Part shown: positions 43,642 to 55,885 of the stretch, piece after piece
How positions within the stretch are numbered: position 1 is the first letter of the stretch
Layout: every line of letters starts with the position of its first letter
Assembly (NCBI GenBank): GCA_021432635.1
Contig: MU270026.1
Span: 1-64,000, forward strand
Source: Thozetella sp. PMI_491
Lineage: Eukaryota; Ascomycota; Sordariomycetes; Chaetosphaeriales; Chaetosphaeriaceae
Length of the DNA stretch: 64,000 bases
Direction: 5' to 3'
Program-made: the position numbers and the translations under genes
The notes under the pieces: model-generated
Seen by the model: only the letters and a program-made list of their open reading frames with translations
Database searches by the model: none
What the model was told of the DNA's origin: nothing

Positions 43642-45132
43642 TCATATCCTCCGCTTTGCGTCGTCCCTCAAGATTTGATTAAGTCCGTCTCGGATGCGGC
43701 AATTCTCCAGTGAGAAGCTCTTGGCCAGCTCCTCCAGCTCGTCCTCAGTTTTGTCCCTGAATAGCTCCGCCATCTCGTAGCCGAGGTACTCGCTGAGCAG
43801 ACATTCCCGCACCACCCGCTCGATCTGCCTGTCAAACGTCCAGATTTTGGGGTACTTGGCATCCCAAAACTGCTCTGGTACCATCTGCTTCAGCGAATTG
43901 ACAAACGGCTCGTACACATTCTTGACAGCGTCCCGGTTGGTGACGCCCCAGAAATCCACACCAAGCCGCTTCTTCTTGTCGACAAAGTCTTGGATAAGTC
44001 GCATGTAGGCGGAATCAGGAGATAAATACACCATTCCCTGATACCCGATGTCCTTGTAGAGCCATATTGACCAGCTCACTCCTCCCATCTCGTGATACAT
44101 GGCCAGCTGGTCGCGGAGGCAGGCGAATCTCCTCTCATTTATGGCGAGTGCCGCCTCCTTTCCTTCTGTGCGCTCGTCAGCATACACCGGCCCAAATTCG
44201 CCGTTCCAAATCGGGACATTATGCTTGCGCATGAACTGGATCTTGCGCTCGAAATTTGTTCGGTTCTTTTGCTTCTGCTCGTCGGTACCTTCATACACTT
44301 CGCCGATAGGAAACCCGAAGATGCTGTAGTCGTGGCAAGAGTATACCACGTTTGGAAAGAGATCCTCTGGCGTGAAGCGGCTGAAGTCCATGGAGTAGGT
44401 GTTGCCGTCGATGAAGAGAATGTGCTCCGGGTCAATCGCCCTGATGGCCTTTTCTGCTCGGCGGTACCACGCCGTCAAGCGGATATACTCCGGATCTGCC
44501 GGCTCGTTGAGCGGGTTGTAGCCGGCCACGACAGGGTTACCGGCATACCGGCGAGCAAGTGCCTCCCAGAGCTGTATGGCGCGATCCTGAAAGTCCTTGA
44601 ACTCCCAAAACATGGCCCTCGAGACACCCGCGTCGCTGTGCCAGTCCTGGTTCTGTCCACCAGGGGCAGCGTGCAGATCGAGCACCACGTAGATGTTGTA
44701 TTTGGCGCACAAGTTCACGCAACGATCCAACATGTCCATACCCTCCTGCTTGATGGTTTCGGGGTTATTCGGATCTATAAAGTGGCGGTAGTTCAATGGG
44801 ATTCGGATGCAGTTGAGACCTAGCGATGCGTAGTAGGCCGCGTCTGCTTCACTGAAGAAGTGGTGAATCAGGCGATCAAAAAAGAATTTGGCTTTCTTCT
44901 CGCCGAGCACCCTGGCCAGCGCCGCTCGGTGCTCATGCTCATGGCCCGAATAGCCCGTGATGAAATTCTCCATGTTCAAGAAGCCAGCAATGGCTGCCCC
45001 CTTTAGAACGATCTTCTCGCCTGCTTCATTAACGATATCAGTACCCCTCACCCTCAGCATTGTGCATGGAGGATTCGACGCCCCTCCAACAACGACGGGT
45101 TCTGCCACTAGCGGATCACTCGAGGCAACCAT
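43642..45132 (-). CDS. Glycoside hydrolase family 5 (glucanase-like), intracellular
   Basis: This is a single-exon gene of 496 aa. The (beta/alpha)8 barrel carries the GH5 set: KGAAIAGFLNMENFITGY, LGLNCIRIPLNYRHF, YVVLDLHAAPGGQNQDWH, the acid/base Glu in GYNPLNEPAD, HDYSIFGFPIG and the nucleophile Glu in VPIWNGEFGPVY. All catalytic residues are present. The head MVASSDPLVAEPVVVGG is not a signal peptide, so the enzyme is predicted to be cytosolic, as for some fungal GH5 exo-beta-1,3-glucanase or glycolipid-acting relatives. The last 120 residues form an extra helical domain. It neighbours a Zn2Cys6 regulator and a sugar transporter, which suggests a sugar-use locus. Confidence 0.92.
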   Translation of the reverse strand: MVASSDPLVAEPVVVGGASNPPCTMLRVRGTDIVNEAGEKIVLKGAAIAGFLNMENFITGYSGHEHEHRAALARVLGEKKAKFFFDRLIHHFFSEADAAYYASLGLNCIRIPLNYRHFIDPNNPETIKQEGMDMLDRCVNLCAKYNIYVVLDLHAAPGGQNQDWHSDAGVSRAMFWEFKDFQDRAIQLWEALARRYAGNPVVAGYNPLNEPADPEYIRLTAWYRRAEKAIRAIDPEHILFIDGNTYSMDFSRFTPEDLFPNVVYSCHDYSIFGFPIGEVYEGTDEQKQKNRTNFERKIQFMRKHNVPIWNGEFGPVYADERTEGKEAALAINERRFACLRDQLAMYHEMGGVSWSIWLYKDIGYQGMVYLSPDSAYMRLIQDFVDKKKRLGVDFWGVTNRDAVKNVYEPFVNSLKQMVPEQFWDAKYPKIWTFDRQIERVVRECLLSEYLGYEMAELFRDKTEDELEELAKSFSLENCRIRDGLNQILRDDAKRRI

Positions 45133-45777
45133 GATGGAAGCGCACTATGTTAAAGGTAAATGTTCAATAAAGGGATAATCGACCTAGGGTGGGCTGCGAG
45201 GCAAGATTGAACTTCTGTGTGTGAGGTGAGCAGGTTTAATACGTTGTTCAAGACGATCCTGTTCTGTCTGGATCTTAACAAGGAAACTGGCGACCAAGTG
45301 TTGACACCGAGAGTAGGTCACAATCCTATCAAAATGTCTACCTACAGACCAATATCCACTATTGTAATGAAACCTCCGTTACAACCTTCTTCCCTTGAGG
45401 TAGGCAGCCGAGACTCCCCGCCACGGCCAAGGCAAGCAGCCTCTGCACGATGATAAAACATATGAGCTGAGTGGACGCTGGTGGTTTTTCCGCCCCAAAA
45501 GCCTGATTAGATGAACAACTCCTTGTAAGCGATACTCCCCGATGCCATGAGGGTTCGGTGGAGTAGTGGAGAAGTTCTAGCCCGCAATTTGGACCAGGCC
45601 CCGAATGTGCATGCATAGTTCCATTGGCCCAGCTGTTTTTACCTCAGAACCCCCATCATTACCCCGCAAAGCTGGTGCCGTACCCAGGCGTATCCCGGAA
45701 ACTGCATGTGGGGACATCTAAGGAACGGAGGCCGGACGTCGGAGGCTGGGAATACGAATAGCCTCAATCCAAGGAAC
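45133..45777. other. Intergenic, GH5 promoter
   Basis: About 645 bases between the GH5 start and the 3' end of the regulator. No gene or repeat recognised. Confidence 0.5.
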
Positions 45778-47756
45778 TCAAAGCGTGACGAGTGCCGCCT
45801 CGATCACCTCCTTCCACGTCCCAAACGCCGGAGCGTCGCTTTCCCAGTACCTAAGCATGTTGACTACACCCCACACTGCCTGCTTCCACGAAGGTGGCAA
45901 GACCACTCCACGAGGACCGCTCGGTCCGAATCTGTCTACCCATCGAGCTACAAGAAGGAGGACTAGCGAGCTGCGTGCACAGGCACCTATCATCAAGAAA
46001 GTCCCGTGGTGCCGATGCCGAAACCCCGGCTCATTTACATACAGGTGCTGCAAATGCAAGTCGATACCCTTTTGGATGAGTTCTGGAAAAGCAATGTCGT
46101 GGCCCATGGGGGAGTGATCTCGTAGCGCAGCGAGCAAGAAAGGCCAGTAAACAAGCTCATATACATGAAGGAGTTGGCCTCGAAGCACAAAATTGCACAC
46201 AGTATCTTGGGATACTGGGCCCGCTAGTCCTACCTCGGGCGGTAGTGAGTCGATCCAGCTTTGAACTTCTGCCTCGTATACTTCGACAGAAGCCGCCAGG
46301 CAATCTAGGAAGTCACGTGGTCCTCGACGTCTGTACATTTCGATGATCTCACCACTGAAGCGTAGATTCAGTCGACGGAGTGAGATCTCTGATAAATAGA
46401 AGTACCATGAAATACGTTCCCGATGTGACCACGCGGCAGCGTGACTATCGATGAGGGACTTGTCGCCTGGTGGCGTCGGAAAGAATTGTGGATAATTCGT
46501 TAGCTCCAATTCGGTGAATGGAAAGCTTGGGAAATTGCTTCGATATGTGTTAGCCACTTCTCGTTTCGCGTACCGAGTCTCATGTTTCTTTGCCCCTCAC
46601 AGGCTATTATGGCTTGAGCTGACTTATATAGGTTGCCGGCGGCGAAAGAAAAGCTCACTTACAATGTCCTGCGTAGCTCCCGTTCGGATTTCCAAGCTGA
46701 CCAAAATATAGCCTGCTCCTTCGAGAGACTGGATGAGATACCTAGTTCCATGGAACTGGGATTGGCAATAACGCCTACTGGGGACTGATAAGTGAATTCG
46801 GCTAGAAACCCGAGATCCTGGCACGCAGCCAACGTTTGGTTGAAGAAACGCCATGCAGACACGGGTTGGAAGATGCACATCATGTAGATACCTGCTAGGA
46901 ATAAACATTGCGGCCCAATGATGTCACTCGAGGTAAGGATGACACCCATCCGTTTCTGGGCTGCTTTGAAGAAGCCATCAGCGCTGGAGGGTACGCTGGG
47001 ATGAGGAGGCTCGTCGCCATTGGAGCCGAAGGGCTGCGCTATCGATCCGAGCGCGCAGATGAGGAGAGCAAGACATGCCTCTGCGCTCCAGTCGATGCCC
47101 TCGAGAAATATGCGGGTGACCAGCTGGCGGGTCTCCGCCTCTTCGAAGATGGGATTCTTGCAATGAACATAGTTGAAGAAATTTTCAAGCAGCAAATTGG
47201 TACTTTGCGACTCGAGGTCGAACCCTGGGCCGAGTGATGCTGGGGTTGCTCCCTGTGAAGTGTTTCGCCATGATACTAGTGCGTGATAGGGCTGCTCTGC
47301 ATTGGGTCCTATACAGAACTCTTGCTGGCCTAGGAGCGTGTCTAGCGAGTAAGGGAGCGGACTCCCTGGCTCCCCGGTAACAAGACTAGTTCTTGAAGGC
47401 TCTGAGGATGGCGAGGCTTCAGCGAGCGAGTACGAAGGCAACGGTGTATTCGAATGGGAAGTGGAGCGCATGACCTGCTCAAGCTCATCGAGACGCTCAA
47501 GGATCCTCAGGCTAGCTGGATCAAAGCTGCTTAAGTCGACCGGCGACTGGACACAAGTAGCTCCAACCTTTAGGCAGAACGAACAGGAGGGCTTCGCGTT
47601 ATCGCACTTGGTCTTGCGGGACCGACAGACCTGACATGCATTGTTGGCCCGCTGCCGACGGTAGAAGGCAGTCCCACGTGGCGCCGGACGCTTCTTCCCG
47701 GGAGGCCCAGTCCCGTCTTTCTCTGCCCCAGATTGCGTGTCGGTCGCGTCGCTCAT
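45778..47756 (-). CDS. Zn2Cys6 transcription factor
   Basis: Exons 47756-46663 and 46537-45778 give 617 aa. The 125-nt intron joins the conserved FWSAWKSERELRRT stretch to LTNYPQFFPTPPG, the order expected in the fungal_trans domain. The zinc cluster NACQVCRSRKTKCDNAKPSCSFC is at about residues 39-62, preceded by a basic stretch, and a coiled helix (ERLDELEQVM) follows for dimerisation. A late block, SWIDSLPPEVGL and VYELVYWPFLLAAL, is typical of the C-terminal half. It is divergent from the sugar transporter with 692 bases between starts, and next to GH5, so it is a candidate regulator of that locus. A repeated GTCGCGG word lies in the shared promoter. Confidence 0.9.
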
Positions 47757-48448
47757 GGATGCGAGTGGACCTGTTCTCTTGCTGGTGGGGCTTCCTCCGC
47801 TCGGCGACTCAAGTATCGACTGTGACGGTTGCTTTGCAGTCGCGATTCGGGTTAAAGGTGATTGGCAACGCTACCAAGACTGCGGTTCCAGGGGATTTGT
47901 AGAGGGGATATTACACGGTGCTGGCGGGGCGTCGTCGCGGAGTGTCGCTCTTAAATTCTCCCTGCTACCGATGGCGGACACTAGTGTCGCGGAATGTCGC
48001 TCCTAGGAAGAAAAGGGGGGTTTCCAGTTGAGCTAGGCTCTCTCGAAGACAACCCCACTGCCGGTGAGGAGCGAGCTAGTCCTCTCGTGACCTGGGGTAA
48101 TTCTGGAGTAGGCTCTGGGGGTTTCGGCCCTTCTCCGGATGCGGGGTGCACTGCGCTTGGTCGCATAGTTAATCCCGACTAGCAAGGAGGTCTATTGTTG
48201 CTCGGCAGACTATATTTTTGGCAGTATACGTTGGTTCTGCCGGCATGGGGTTGTGGCGGCACACCAGCTTCCTGCCGTTGCATTGCAACACGCCCGTCAT
48301 GAGACGGTGTTGGCATCGTTCGCGATGCCCCTGAACGCCGATACCCACGATATATACCAAGGCACATCCCTTCCGCCAGGCCAAGCCTGGACTCCCCAGG
48401 GTCATCGTAGCCTTTCCAAAGCCGTCCACAACCCATAACGCAGTCACC
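47757..48448. promoter_or_regulatory. Divergent promoter, regulator / sugar transporter
   Basis: This 692-base region separates the starts of the Zn2Cys6 gene and the sugar transporter. A 17-bp word GTCGCGGRGTGTCGCTC-like occurs twice in direct orientation (listed separately). CGG words suit Zn2Cys6 binding. No gene is supported inside. Confidence 0.5.
47934..48002. repeat. Direct repeat of 17 bp (16 of 17 identical)
   Basis: GTCGCGGAGTGTCGCTC at 47934-47950 and GTCGCGGAATGTCGCTC at 47986-48002 lie 52 bases apart in the divergent promoter. They could be paired regulator sites. Confidence 0.7.
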
Positions 48449-50144
48449 ATGGACAAGGTCGACACAAATACAAACGCCCCCAGCGTCACGCACCTTGACT
48501 CAAAGGCCCCCGACGGCCGTCTAGCTAATGGGTTGGAGCATGAGCTGACACTAAACGACATCTGTAAGAACCACAAGAGTCTCATCGGATGGTCCTTTTA
48601 TTGGGCATTCTGCGCCATAGGATGGTACCACAGCCCTGGTCTTACCTGTGTCTCCGTCCGAATGGACGTCTTAGCTAACGTTCCCGCTTAGGGGATTTGA
48701 CGCGCAGATCAATGGTGCCATGATCTCGGTCGCTTCCTTTCGCCGTGATTTTGGGTGAGTCTGCCGGTTAACACATGCTCGGACCCAAGCGTTCACCTGG
48801 ATTTTGGCTAACAGTCTACTGCGCAGGCATGTGGTCGACGGCGAAGCTATCCTACCGGCGTCCTCCCAGCTCCTGTTTACTATTATACCAGCAGTATGCA
48901 GTTTGATCTCTGCCTTCATATGCTCCCTAATAGCCGACCGCATTGGACGGAAGGCAGCTCTCGCCATCGGTATATGCTTCGCCACTGGCGGTGCTTTCGC
49001 CGAAATGTTCTGCACGACGCTTGCTGCGTTCACGGGGGCCAAGATTCTGGTTGCCATTGGTCTCTCTTTCTACCTTACCCTTGCGCCGCTCACCTGTTCC
49101 GAGATTGCACCTGTCATCCTACGCGGTCTTTCCACTGCTGGTGTCAACCTCGGCATCGCCGTCGGCCAGCTAGTCTCCAATGCCGTTGTGAAGATCTTTG
49201 GCGAGCGAGACGATGTCTGGGCGTACCGAGGTCCGTTCGCCACCCAGCTATTCTTCTGCGTCGTCTTAGCTTTCCTCTTGCCCTTTGCCCCAGAGAGTCC
49301 GTGGTTTCTCGTCAGGATCGGAAAGAGAGAAGAGGCCAAGGCGTCTCTGCGTCAGCTATACGGCAAGGAGAGCGACGTGGATTTGAAGCTTGCTGCGATC
49401 GAGTTGACCATTGAGCAAGAAGCTGGCAACAACCAAAATAAGCTGGCCCTCCTTCAGTGTTGGAGAGGCACTGACCGTGGCCGCACCCTCATCAGCATGT
49501 TCGCCTTCGTCTGCCAACAATTTACTGGCATCATCTTCGTTCTGGGCTACTCCACATATTTCTTCCAGCTCGCCGGTTTGGACGTCAGCCAGTCCTTCGA
49601 CCTCGGCGTAGGCGTCACGGCTTGCGGCGTGGCGGGAAACTTTCTAAACTGGTTTGTAGTCAACTCGTACGGCCGCCGTCGCATCTTCCTGGCCGGCATG
49701 GTCATCATAACGGCGCTGCTCCTGCTTATAGGAATCATGGACATGGTACCCACCAGTGCGGCAAAGTGGGTACAAGCATCGTGCACCGTTATTTATGCGT
49801 TTGTCTACTTCGCCACCATCGGCGCGGTGGGCTACGTGCTCCTCGGCGAGACAAGCAGCACTGCTTTGAGGGCCAGTACCACAGCCTGGGCTGCGGCTAC
49901 CCAGGCCATTCTTGGTCTGGCCATGAGCTTCGCGATCCCTTACATGGTGAACCCAGACGAGGGCAATCTCAATGGCAAGGTTGGGTTTGTCTTTGGAGGG
50001 TTGGCAGCCATTGTGACTATTGGCAGTTGGGCTATTATTCCGGAGCTGAAAGGCCGCACCTTCGAGGAGATCGACAGGATGTTTCAGATGCGAGTGCCGC
50101 CCAGGAAGATGGGAAGCTATAAGTTCTCCGACAATGACCTCTAA
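48449..50144 (+). CDS. MFS sugar transporter
   Basis: Exons 48449-48624, 48692-48754 and 48827-50144 give 518 aa with about twelve membrane segments. The exon junctions restore GWGFDAQINGAMISV and DFGHVVDGEAILP. Sugar-porter signatures are LIADRIGRKAALAIG, PESPWFLVRIGKREEA, FVCQQFTGIIFVLGYSTYFF and the C-terminal ELKGRTFEEIDRMF. Those place it in the fungal maltose/alpha-glucoside or general hexose group of the sugar porter family; the QQFTG-containing helix is where QQLSG usually sits. It should be in the plasma membrane. It shares a promoter region with the Zn2Cys6 gene, which may control it. Confidence 0.92.
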
Positions 50145-51997
50145 ACCAGGTCTTTCATGTATATGCAACCATCTGAGACTACCATATCCTGTGCCAGCTG
50201 GCCGCGCTAGTCTAGGGACTGATTTTACTGAAGCCCACGCTGTAGCACGGTAAATTGCGACCCCCTAGCCTGCGCCATCACTTTGTCCCACGTCCCATAG
50301 AGCCGCATCCAAGGAATATACGTGATTCTCGTTATTCATGTCCAAATGCTTCGGGATCCAAGCCATTCATCACATGTGAATCACGAGTCAGCTTCAATTG
50401 TAAATCGCATAGGCCCTGTCACTAGGGAAGGTAGTTGACAATTATGCAATGCTATTCGGCGGATGGATTCCGAATGTCCACGGAAGCCACCCGAAACGAG
50501 TTTACGAGATGACATGACACGTGCGTCATACCCAGATCTGCAAAAGACATCATAACTAGGTATACATCGTATATATCATGTGTACAGGAAGCGAAAGTTA
50601 TCCGTTCCATATTGAAATTGTTGATTCGCTATGTTACCTATTCTTTACGCTGTTCTGGCTCGCCTCTCCGGGCCCCAAAGAGCCGTCTTGCTGATAGGTT
50701 GCGCCAGAATGCTCAGCACTCTGGGTTTCCTCTTACCGGCCAAGTACTGGATAGGAGAGGGAGAGTTGCTAGCGGCTATATCCGGGGTGGTATATTACTA
50801 TACACCAAGCCGGAACGTAGGTGACCAAAAAAAAAAGGCGGATTGAGGTGAAATCTCTTATTTAAACTAGTTATTTTGTCCATTCAACAGCGAGAGAATT
50901 TGTTATTACGAGCTTGGGGGCCCCAGACAGCGTCTTCGCCGTTAGGATGGACGAGGTGGACAACAAAATATTTATTAAATCGCTTGAGGCGATGATGAAG
51001 GCGTTGCAGAGGGATATGGACAATCTCGATCTGTCCCCAAAGGACTTCTCTTTCCAATTGACAGTTTCTACATCAAATCTGATTGACTAGGCCATGGCTC
51101 GTTCCTTTGTAAAGTAGCGCTGCAAAGACGAGCCATTTCCCGACGCCCAGGTTACCTACGGGGTAGTTACTAGGGATACTTAGAGGCAACGTGCCTTGGA
51201 GGTAAGGCACAGTGGGCTGGAGACTTTATGGCCTAGCCGCCTCGCTATGGTAGCGAAAAGCTCTCTGCCTGCCATTGGCGCATGTATGCAGAGAGAATGC
51301 ACCCCCACTTCGGCCGTAAAATTATCCCCGTCGGTTAACCTGTCCGTCAAAAAGTGGATCTTGGCCAAAAGGGCACGGATTTGCCGCCACAGACCCGCCA
51401 AACGCCGACGGACAATCCGTCGATGTCTTCCATACCATAATCCGCTGCCACCTTTTTACCACGGCGTCTACGAGCCTGCAACTGCCGATTAACCTGCCTT
51501 CGCCTTGCAAAATGCACCGATCACTGTTGCAAGGATGCCAAGACCACAACTATATACGGTAGGATAGCTGTAATTTTGGCTACAACCGTGCCGTAATGTG
51601 CGGACGGAATATATCACAGCTAGATTACCTGCAACCCTGCCACTGCCCATTACTGATAGCCCCGCGAGGTTCCGGTTATTCTATGAGACTGAGCTGTATG
51701 TAATCTAGCTCATTGCCCATGGAGCAGCGTGATTGTAGCTTTGCAATGAAGCTCAGCGATGGGCATTGGCACTTGGTAGATCGTAGATTGTGTGACGGCA
51801 TTAGCAGGCTTCCGCTTCAACATGGAACGTGCTATAGCCGAGGGCCGCTACGGTCATTGGACTGCGGCTAGAATAAGGATAATATATAGTGCTTGGTTCC
51901 ATTTCGGGAACTCGCTGTTTCTGATTGGCTGTATAGTCGGGTCTAGGGTTTCGCGAGGCCGGAAAGCCATGCTTCCTGTCCCTGTTCCGTCATTCTT
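50145..51997. other. Intergenic with possible gene remnant
   Basis: No intact gene is supported. At 50891-51090 a plus frame preceded by a good acceptor (CATTCAACAG) encodes a coherent, charged segment around VRMDEVDNKIFIKSLEAMM and a TAG stop. It looks like the last exon of a gene. The best donor upstream (GTAGGT at 50817) joins in frame to a stretch that has no ATG. I cannot name the family. A run of ten A's is at about 50826. Confidence 0.4.
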
Positions 51998-53705
51998 CTA
52001 CTGCTGCGAAATCTCAACCTTGCTCCACCAGAAATCCGATTCCTCCTTCGCCCATTCATCGTCCAATAGCTCAGCAGGAGGGCCAACCTGCCCACCAACG
52101 AGCTCCTTGTTCGCTTGGCCGAATACCATGACCTTCGGGTTCGCATTGTCATACTGGGGCCAGCTTGGTCGGCTTCCGTATCGGCCCGGAACGCCATCTG
52201 GACTACCGGTGCAGATGAAACTGGTTATGTATGCATGATTAATCCCAGAAAGTTCCTCCAATGATGCCGACTTGCCTCGGTACTCGACGTGTCTCATTTC
52301 GTAGAACATGTTATCGCCGTGTCGAGCACCATTAACAGCATCGCGCTCGAGAGCCCAATGGTACAGATAAACGGGAACGACGCCGCTACTGAAATGAGCG
52401 GTCTGGCGAACGGGCGCGGTATATGCATAGTGGGCGTAGGCAGCCTCAATTCTCTTGTACATCTTGCCAACACCTTGGTCGAGGCGATCTTCATAGTACC
52501 TCATGTTAGTTGTCTTGGTCGGATCCGGATACAAACTATTGATCGTCTCCAGGTCTTGTTCGGTCAGACGCGGTAGAAGATTTCTCCAAAAGTCGGTAAA
52601 CTCCTCGGATGTAAACATTGCCTTGTTCACATAGAGTGACCCTTCATTGGTGGTGAAGCCGGTCAAGATCGGCACCTTGTGCCAGCTGCCGTCTCTCCAT
52701 GCGTCTATCGGCCTCTTCCGGATGATCTTTCCGTCGATAACTGGTTGAAACGCCCAGCAGAGGCTGGGATTGTATTTCGCAAAGACAGTCGCCTGAGCCT
52801 CGGAGATGGTCAGGGTCGGGAGAGATCTGAGAAAGGAGAAAGTCTCGGAGCTGCTCAAGCCTTCCGGGCACTTCACCTCCTCGAGAAAGTCGGTGAACCG
52901 CTGCTCGTGGATGGGAGCATCAGGATAACGCACCGCCCGAGACGTCGGTGCTCCAGATTCCATCACGACACGATGGAAAAGGGGTTTTATCCCCTCCTCA
53001 TAGTTTAAAAGATGGTGTCCTATCTATTATATCTCTTAGCATGTGACTATCAGCTGATGGGATGACAGCAAGGCAGCGTCCTACCGAATGGGCGCCAGCG
53101 GAAAGCCCGAACAATGTCACATTGTTCCTATCCCCCCCAAAAAGGTGGATATTTTTCTGAACCCACTCCGTGAGACATATCTGATCCCGCAATCCGAGGT
53201 TGAGCAAGTCTTCATCTGCGCTCATTTTCGAAGGCAGGAACCCTAGAGCACCGATGCGGTAGCCAAAGGACACGCCGATAAAAGGCGTGTCCGACCAGCC
53301 TACCATGGCCTCGGTGTCGTGCATGGCCGCGTTGCCGCGATTGAAGGCGCCGCCATGCATGTACAAGGCGACGGGCAATAGTCCCGATTGGTCCTTGAGT
53401 GCCGGCCGGAAGATATTGGCCGTGAGACAGTCCTCACTCTGTTCAAGATCGGGGCCAACCACGACGAACTGGCGGGCAGGTGCACGTGGACCAAACCGGG
53501 TAGCGTCGTATGTGTTGGCCGATTTCCCCACGGGGACTGGGGGGCGGAATCTTCTATCCCCAGTTGGTGGCAGGGCATAAGGCACGCCCCGGAAGCTCTC
53601 GACAGTATTGGGGTACTGGCCTTGCTGCAGAGTGCCGATAAACGTCCCCTGTGGCAGCGTCACCCTTGGCTGGCTTAATGATTGCTCTTGCGTGTTGTCC
53701 GCCAT
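51998..53705 (-). CDS. Type-B carboxylesterase
   Basis: Exons 53705-53085 and 53023-51998 give 548 aa. The 61-nt intron removes a frame with stops and rebuilds the elbow GLSAGAHSIGHHLLNYEEG, so the nucleophile Ser is next to the junction. Other family features are VESFRGVPYALPP, SEDCLTANIFRP (type-B signature 2), LYMHGGAFNRGN (oxyanion hole), FHRVVMESGAPTSRAV and GFTTNEGSLYVN. The His of the triad is likely in GARHGDNMFYEM. I prefer ATG 53705 (MADNTQEQ) over one 90 bases upstream. No signal peptide, so probably intracellular. It is divergent from the Dal5-like transporter. Confidence 0.9.
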
Positions 53706-54209
53706 GGCGAGTACTGTTACTGTACCTATCAACCAGCCGGGAGTTATCAGCTGAGAAGGTGTGAATCTGTGGCAGGCGGGATTGCGGGCGTACAATAACG
53801 AGCTGAGCCGGTGACTCTGGGCAGGTGCTGGGGTTGGCGCGAGGATGGGGTCATATCACTTGATTGGCTGGGGCCCGATCCCCGCCTGTCGGGATATCCG
53901 AAGCTTTTGACGGAACGATAAGAGGCCTAGGATATCTGTTGGGGCCGAATAACGGGGCAACACAAGCGGGGTCTAAGGGCTCCGCCGATATCATTTATTA
54001 GAGAGAGCCAAGTAAGGCCCTGACTCGAATACAACCTCCTGATATGCCTCTGATATCGGCGGGGAGAGTAGGCCCTCGGTACCTTACTTAAGAACCCGAA
54101 TCCTGATTCCGGCGAATGGGTCCATTGTAACCCTTCGTCCTGTCGCAGCCAACTCTGCCGAGTAGCATCGCTGTGCCATTTTTCACGACGCCACGCTTCG
54201 CCCGACACA
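53706..54209. promoter_or_regulatory. Divergent promoter, esterase / Dal5-like permease
   Basis: About 500 bases between divergent starts, holding both promoters. A plausible alternative ATG for the esterase lies at 53795. Nothing else seen. Confidence 0.45.
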
Positions 54210-55885
54210 ATGGACAAGTCTAACGAAGTCAAGACGGCCGATCCTTCGGCCGATTTCGAGGCCATTAGCCCAGAGAAGCTCGACCTGGCAGCCGGCGAAA
54301 TCACGGCGTTGGACGAGACGGAGCTGTTTCTGCGGGAAAACAACCTTTCCCACGGTTACTTGCAGGAGCTCCTATCTGACGAGGCCGAGGTCAAGAAGCT
54401 CGTCCGTAAGGTGGACCTCCGGCTGCTACCACTGCTGGCAGGCACCTACGTGCTGCAATATCTCGACAAGCAAGCGTTGTCATATGCCGCTGTTTTCGAC
54501 CTCTTCAGCGACACCGGCATCAACCAGGACCAGTATGCCTGGTTCGCGAGCATGTTCTACTTGGCCTACCTGGTCGCTGAGTATCCCTGGAGCGCCCTAG
54601 CCCAGCGGACACTCATGGGCAAGGTTGTCGCCGGCTGTACGATCGCGTGGGGAGTGGTGCTGATGGCTACTGCCGCGGGCAACAACTTTGGCAGTCTCGG
54701 TGCCTGTCGGTTTTTGCTTGGTATATTCGAGGCACCCATTACACCTTGCTTCATGATGATCGTCGGCATGTGGGTAGGTGCAAAGCTTTTTGGCCGGGCT
54801 AGAGGAGGCACCCTGCTGACGTTCTTTCTGTTACTAGTATGTACGCGAGGAGCAGCCGTTCCGCGCCGGTATCTTTTACAGCTGCAACGGCATTGGATCT
54901 ATGATAGGTGGCGTTCTGACGTACGCTATCGGCCAGATCAAGACCTTCCCCGTGTGGAAAGCCATTTTCCTCATGTGCGGTGGTATCACGGTCTTGTGGG
55001 GATGCGTCTTGATGATCTTCCTCCCGGATAGCATCATCAGAGCCAAGCGGTTTTCTCTTCAGGAAAAGGCCACTCTAATTGCGCGCGGCCGGCTTGGGCG
55101 GACTGGCATCCTCAACCGCAACATCAAGTTCTACCAGATCAAGGAAGCGCTGCTCGACCCCCAGGTCTGGCTACTTTTCCTCTTCACGCTCTGCAATGAA
55201 ATCATCAACGGTGGCTTCTCCAACTTTGGGAAGCTCATCATCAAGGGCCTCGTCCAGGATCCGCTACAGACGACCGCCCTTGGAATCCCGCAGGGTGCGT
55301 TCCAGGTGTTGTGGATCCTGTCAGGCACTTGGTTCGCGTCTCGCTTCCGCAACAGTCGCACGCTTGTTATGATGGCATATCTGGTCCCGACGATCATCGG
55401 GACCTCTCTGATTTGGAAGCTCGACCGCAAGCAGTACAAGGTTGGCGTACTTATAGCCTATTACATTGTAGGCGGGTTTGTCGCTTCCCTTGTCGTCGCC
55501 CTGCAGATGCCCGCCGCCAACTTAGGAGGCTACACCAAGCGCATCACGGGCACCGCCTTTGTTTTTGCAGCTTATTGTATCGGCAACGTCATCGGACCGC
55601 ATGCTTTTCTGGATAGCGAGTCGCCCACTTACCCCACAGGTTGTCAAGTGATTCTCGGATGCTCCTGCGCTCAGCTGGTCATCGCTGCTGCTCTTCGGCT
55701 CTTACTGAGCTGGAGAAATAAGAAGAGGGATCAGGAGGCTGCTGCCAACCCTTCGGCAATTGAGGATCCTATTGACGAGGACTTTGCTGATTTGACGGAT
55801 CTTGAGGTAAGCTTGCCATTGTCCCAAATACTACACTCCAGAGCTAATACATGGGCAGAACCCTCGGTTCAGATACGTGCTGTAA
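54210..55885 (+). CDS. MFS transporter, Dal5-like anion:cation symporter
   Basis: Exons 54210-54773, 54838-55806 and 55859-55885 give 519 aa. The first intron restores GMWYVREEQPFRAGIFYSCN and the last adds only ENPRFRYVL, the short aromatic tail typical of this family, which shows that the 27-nt last exon is real. KVDLRLLPLLAGTYVLQYLDKQALSYAAV is split here into the family start (VDLRLLPLL, YLDKQALSYA). GACRFLLGIFEAPITPC and FLPDSIIRAKRFS are further landmarks. Members carry allantoate, ureidosuccinate, nicotinate or other carboxylates. The gene is divergent from the carboxylesterase, so ester-derived acids are a possible cargo (inference). Confidence 0.92.
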
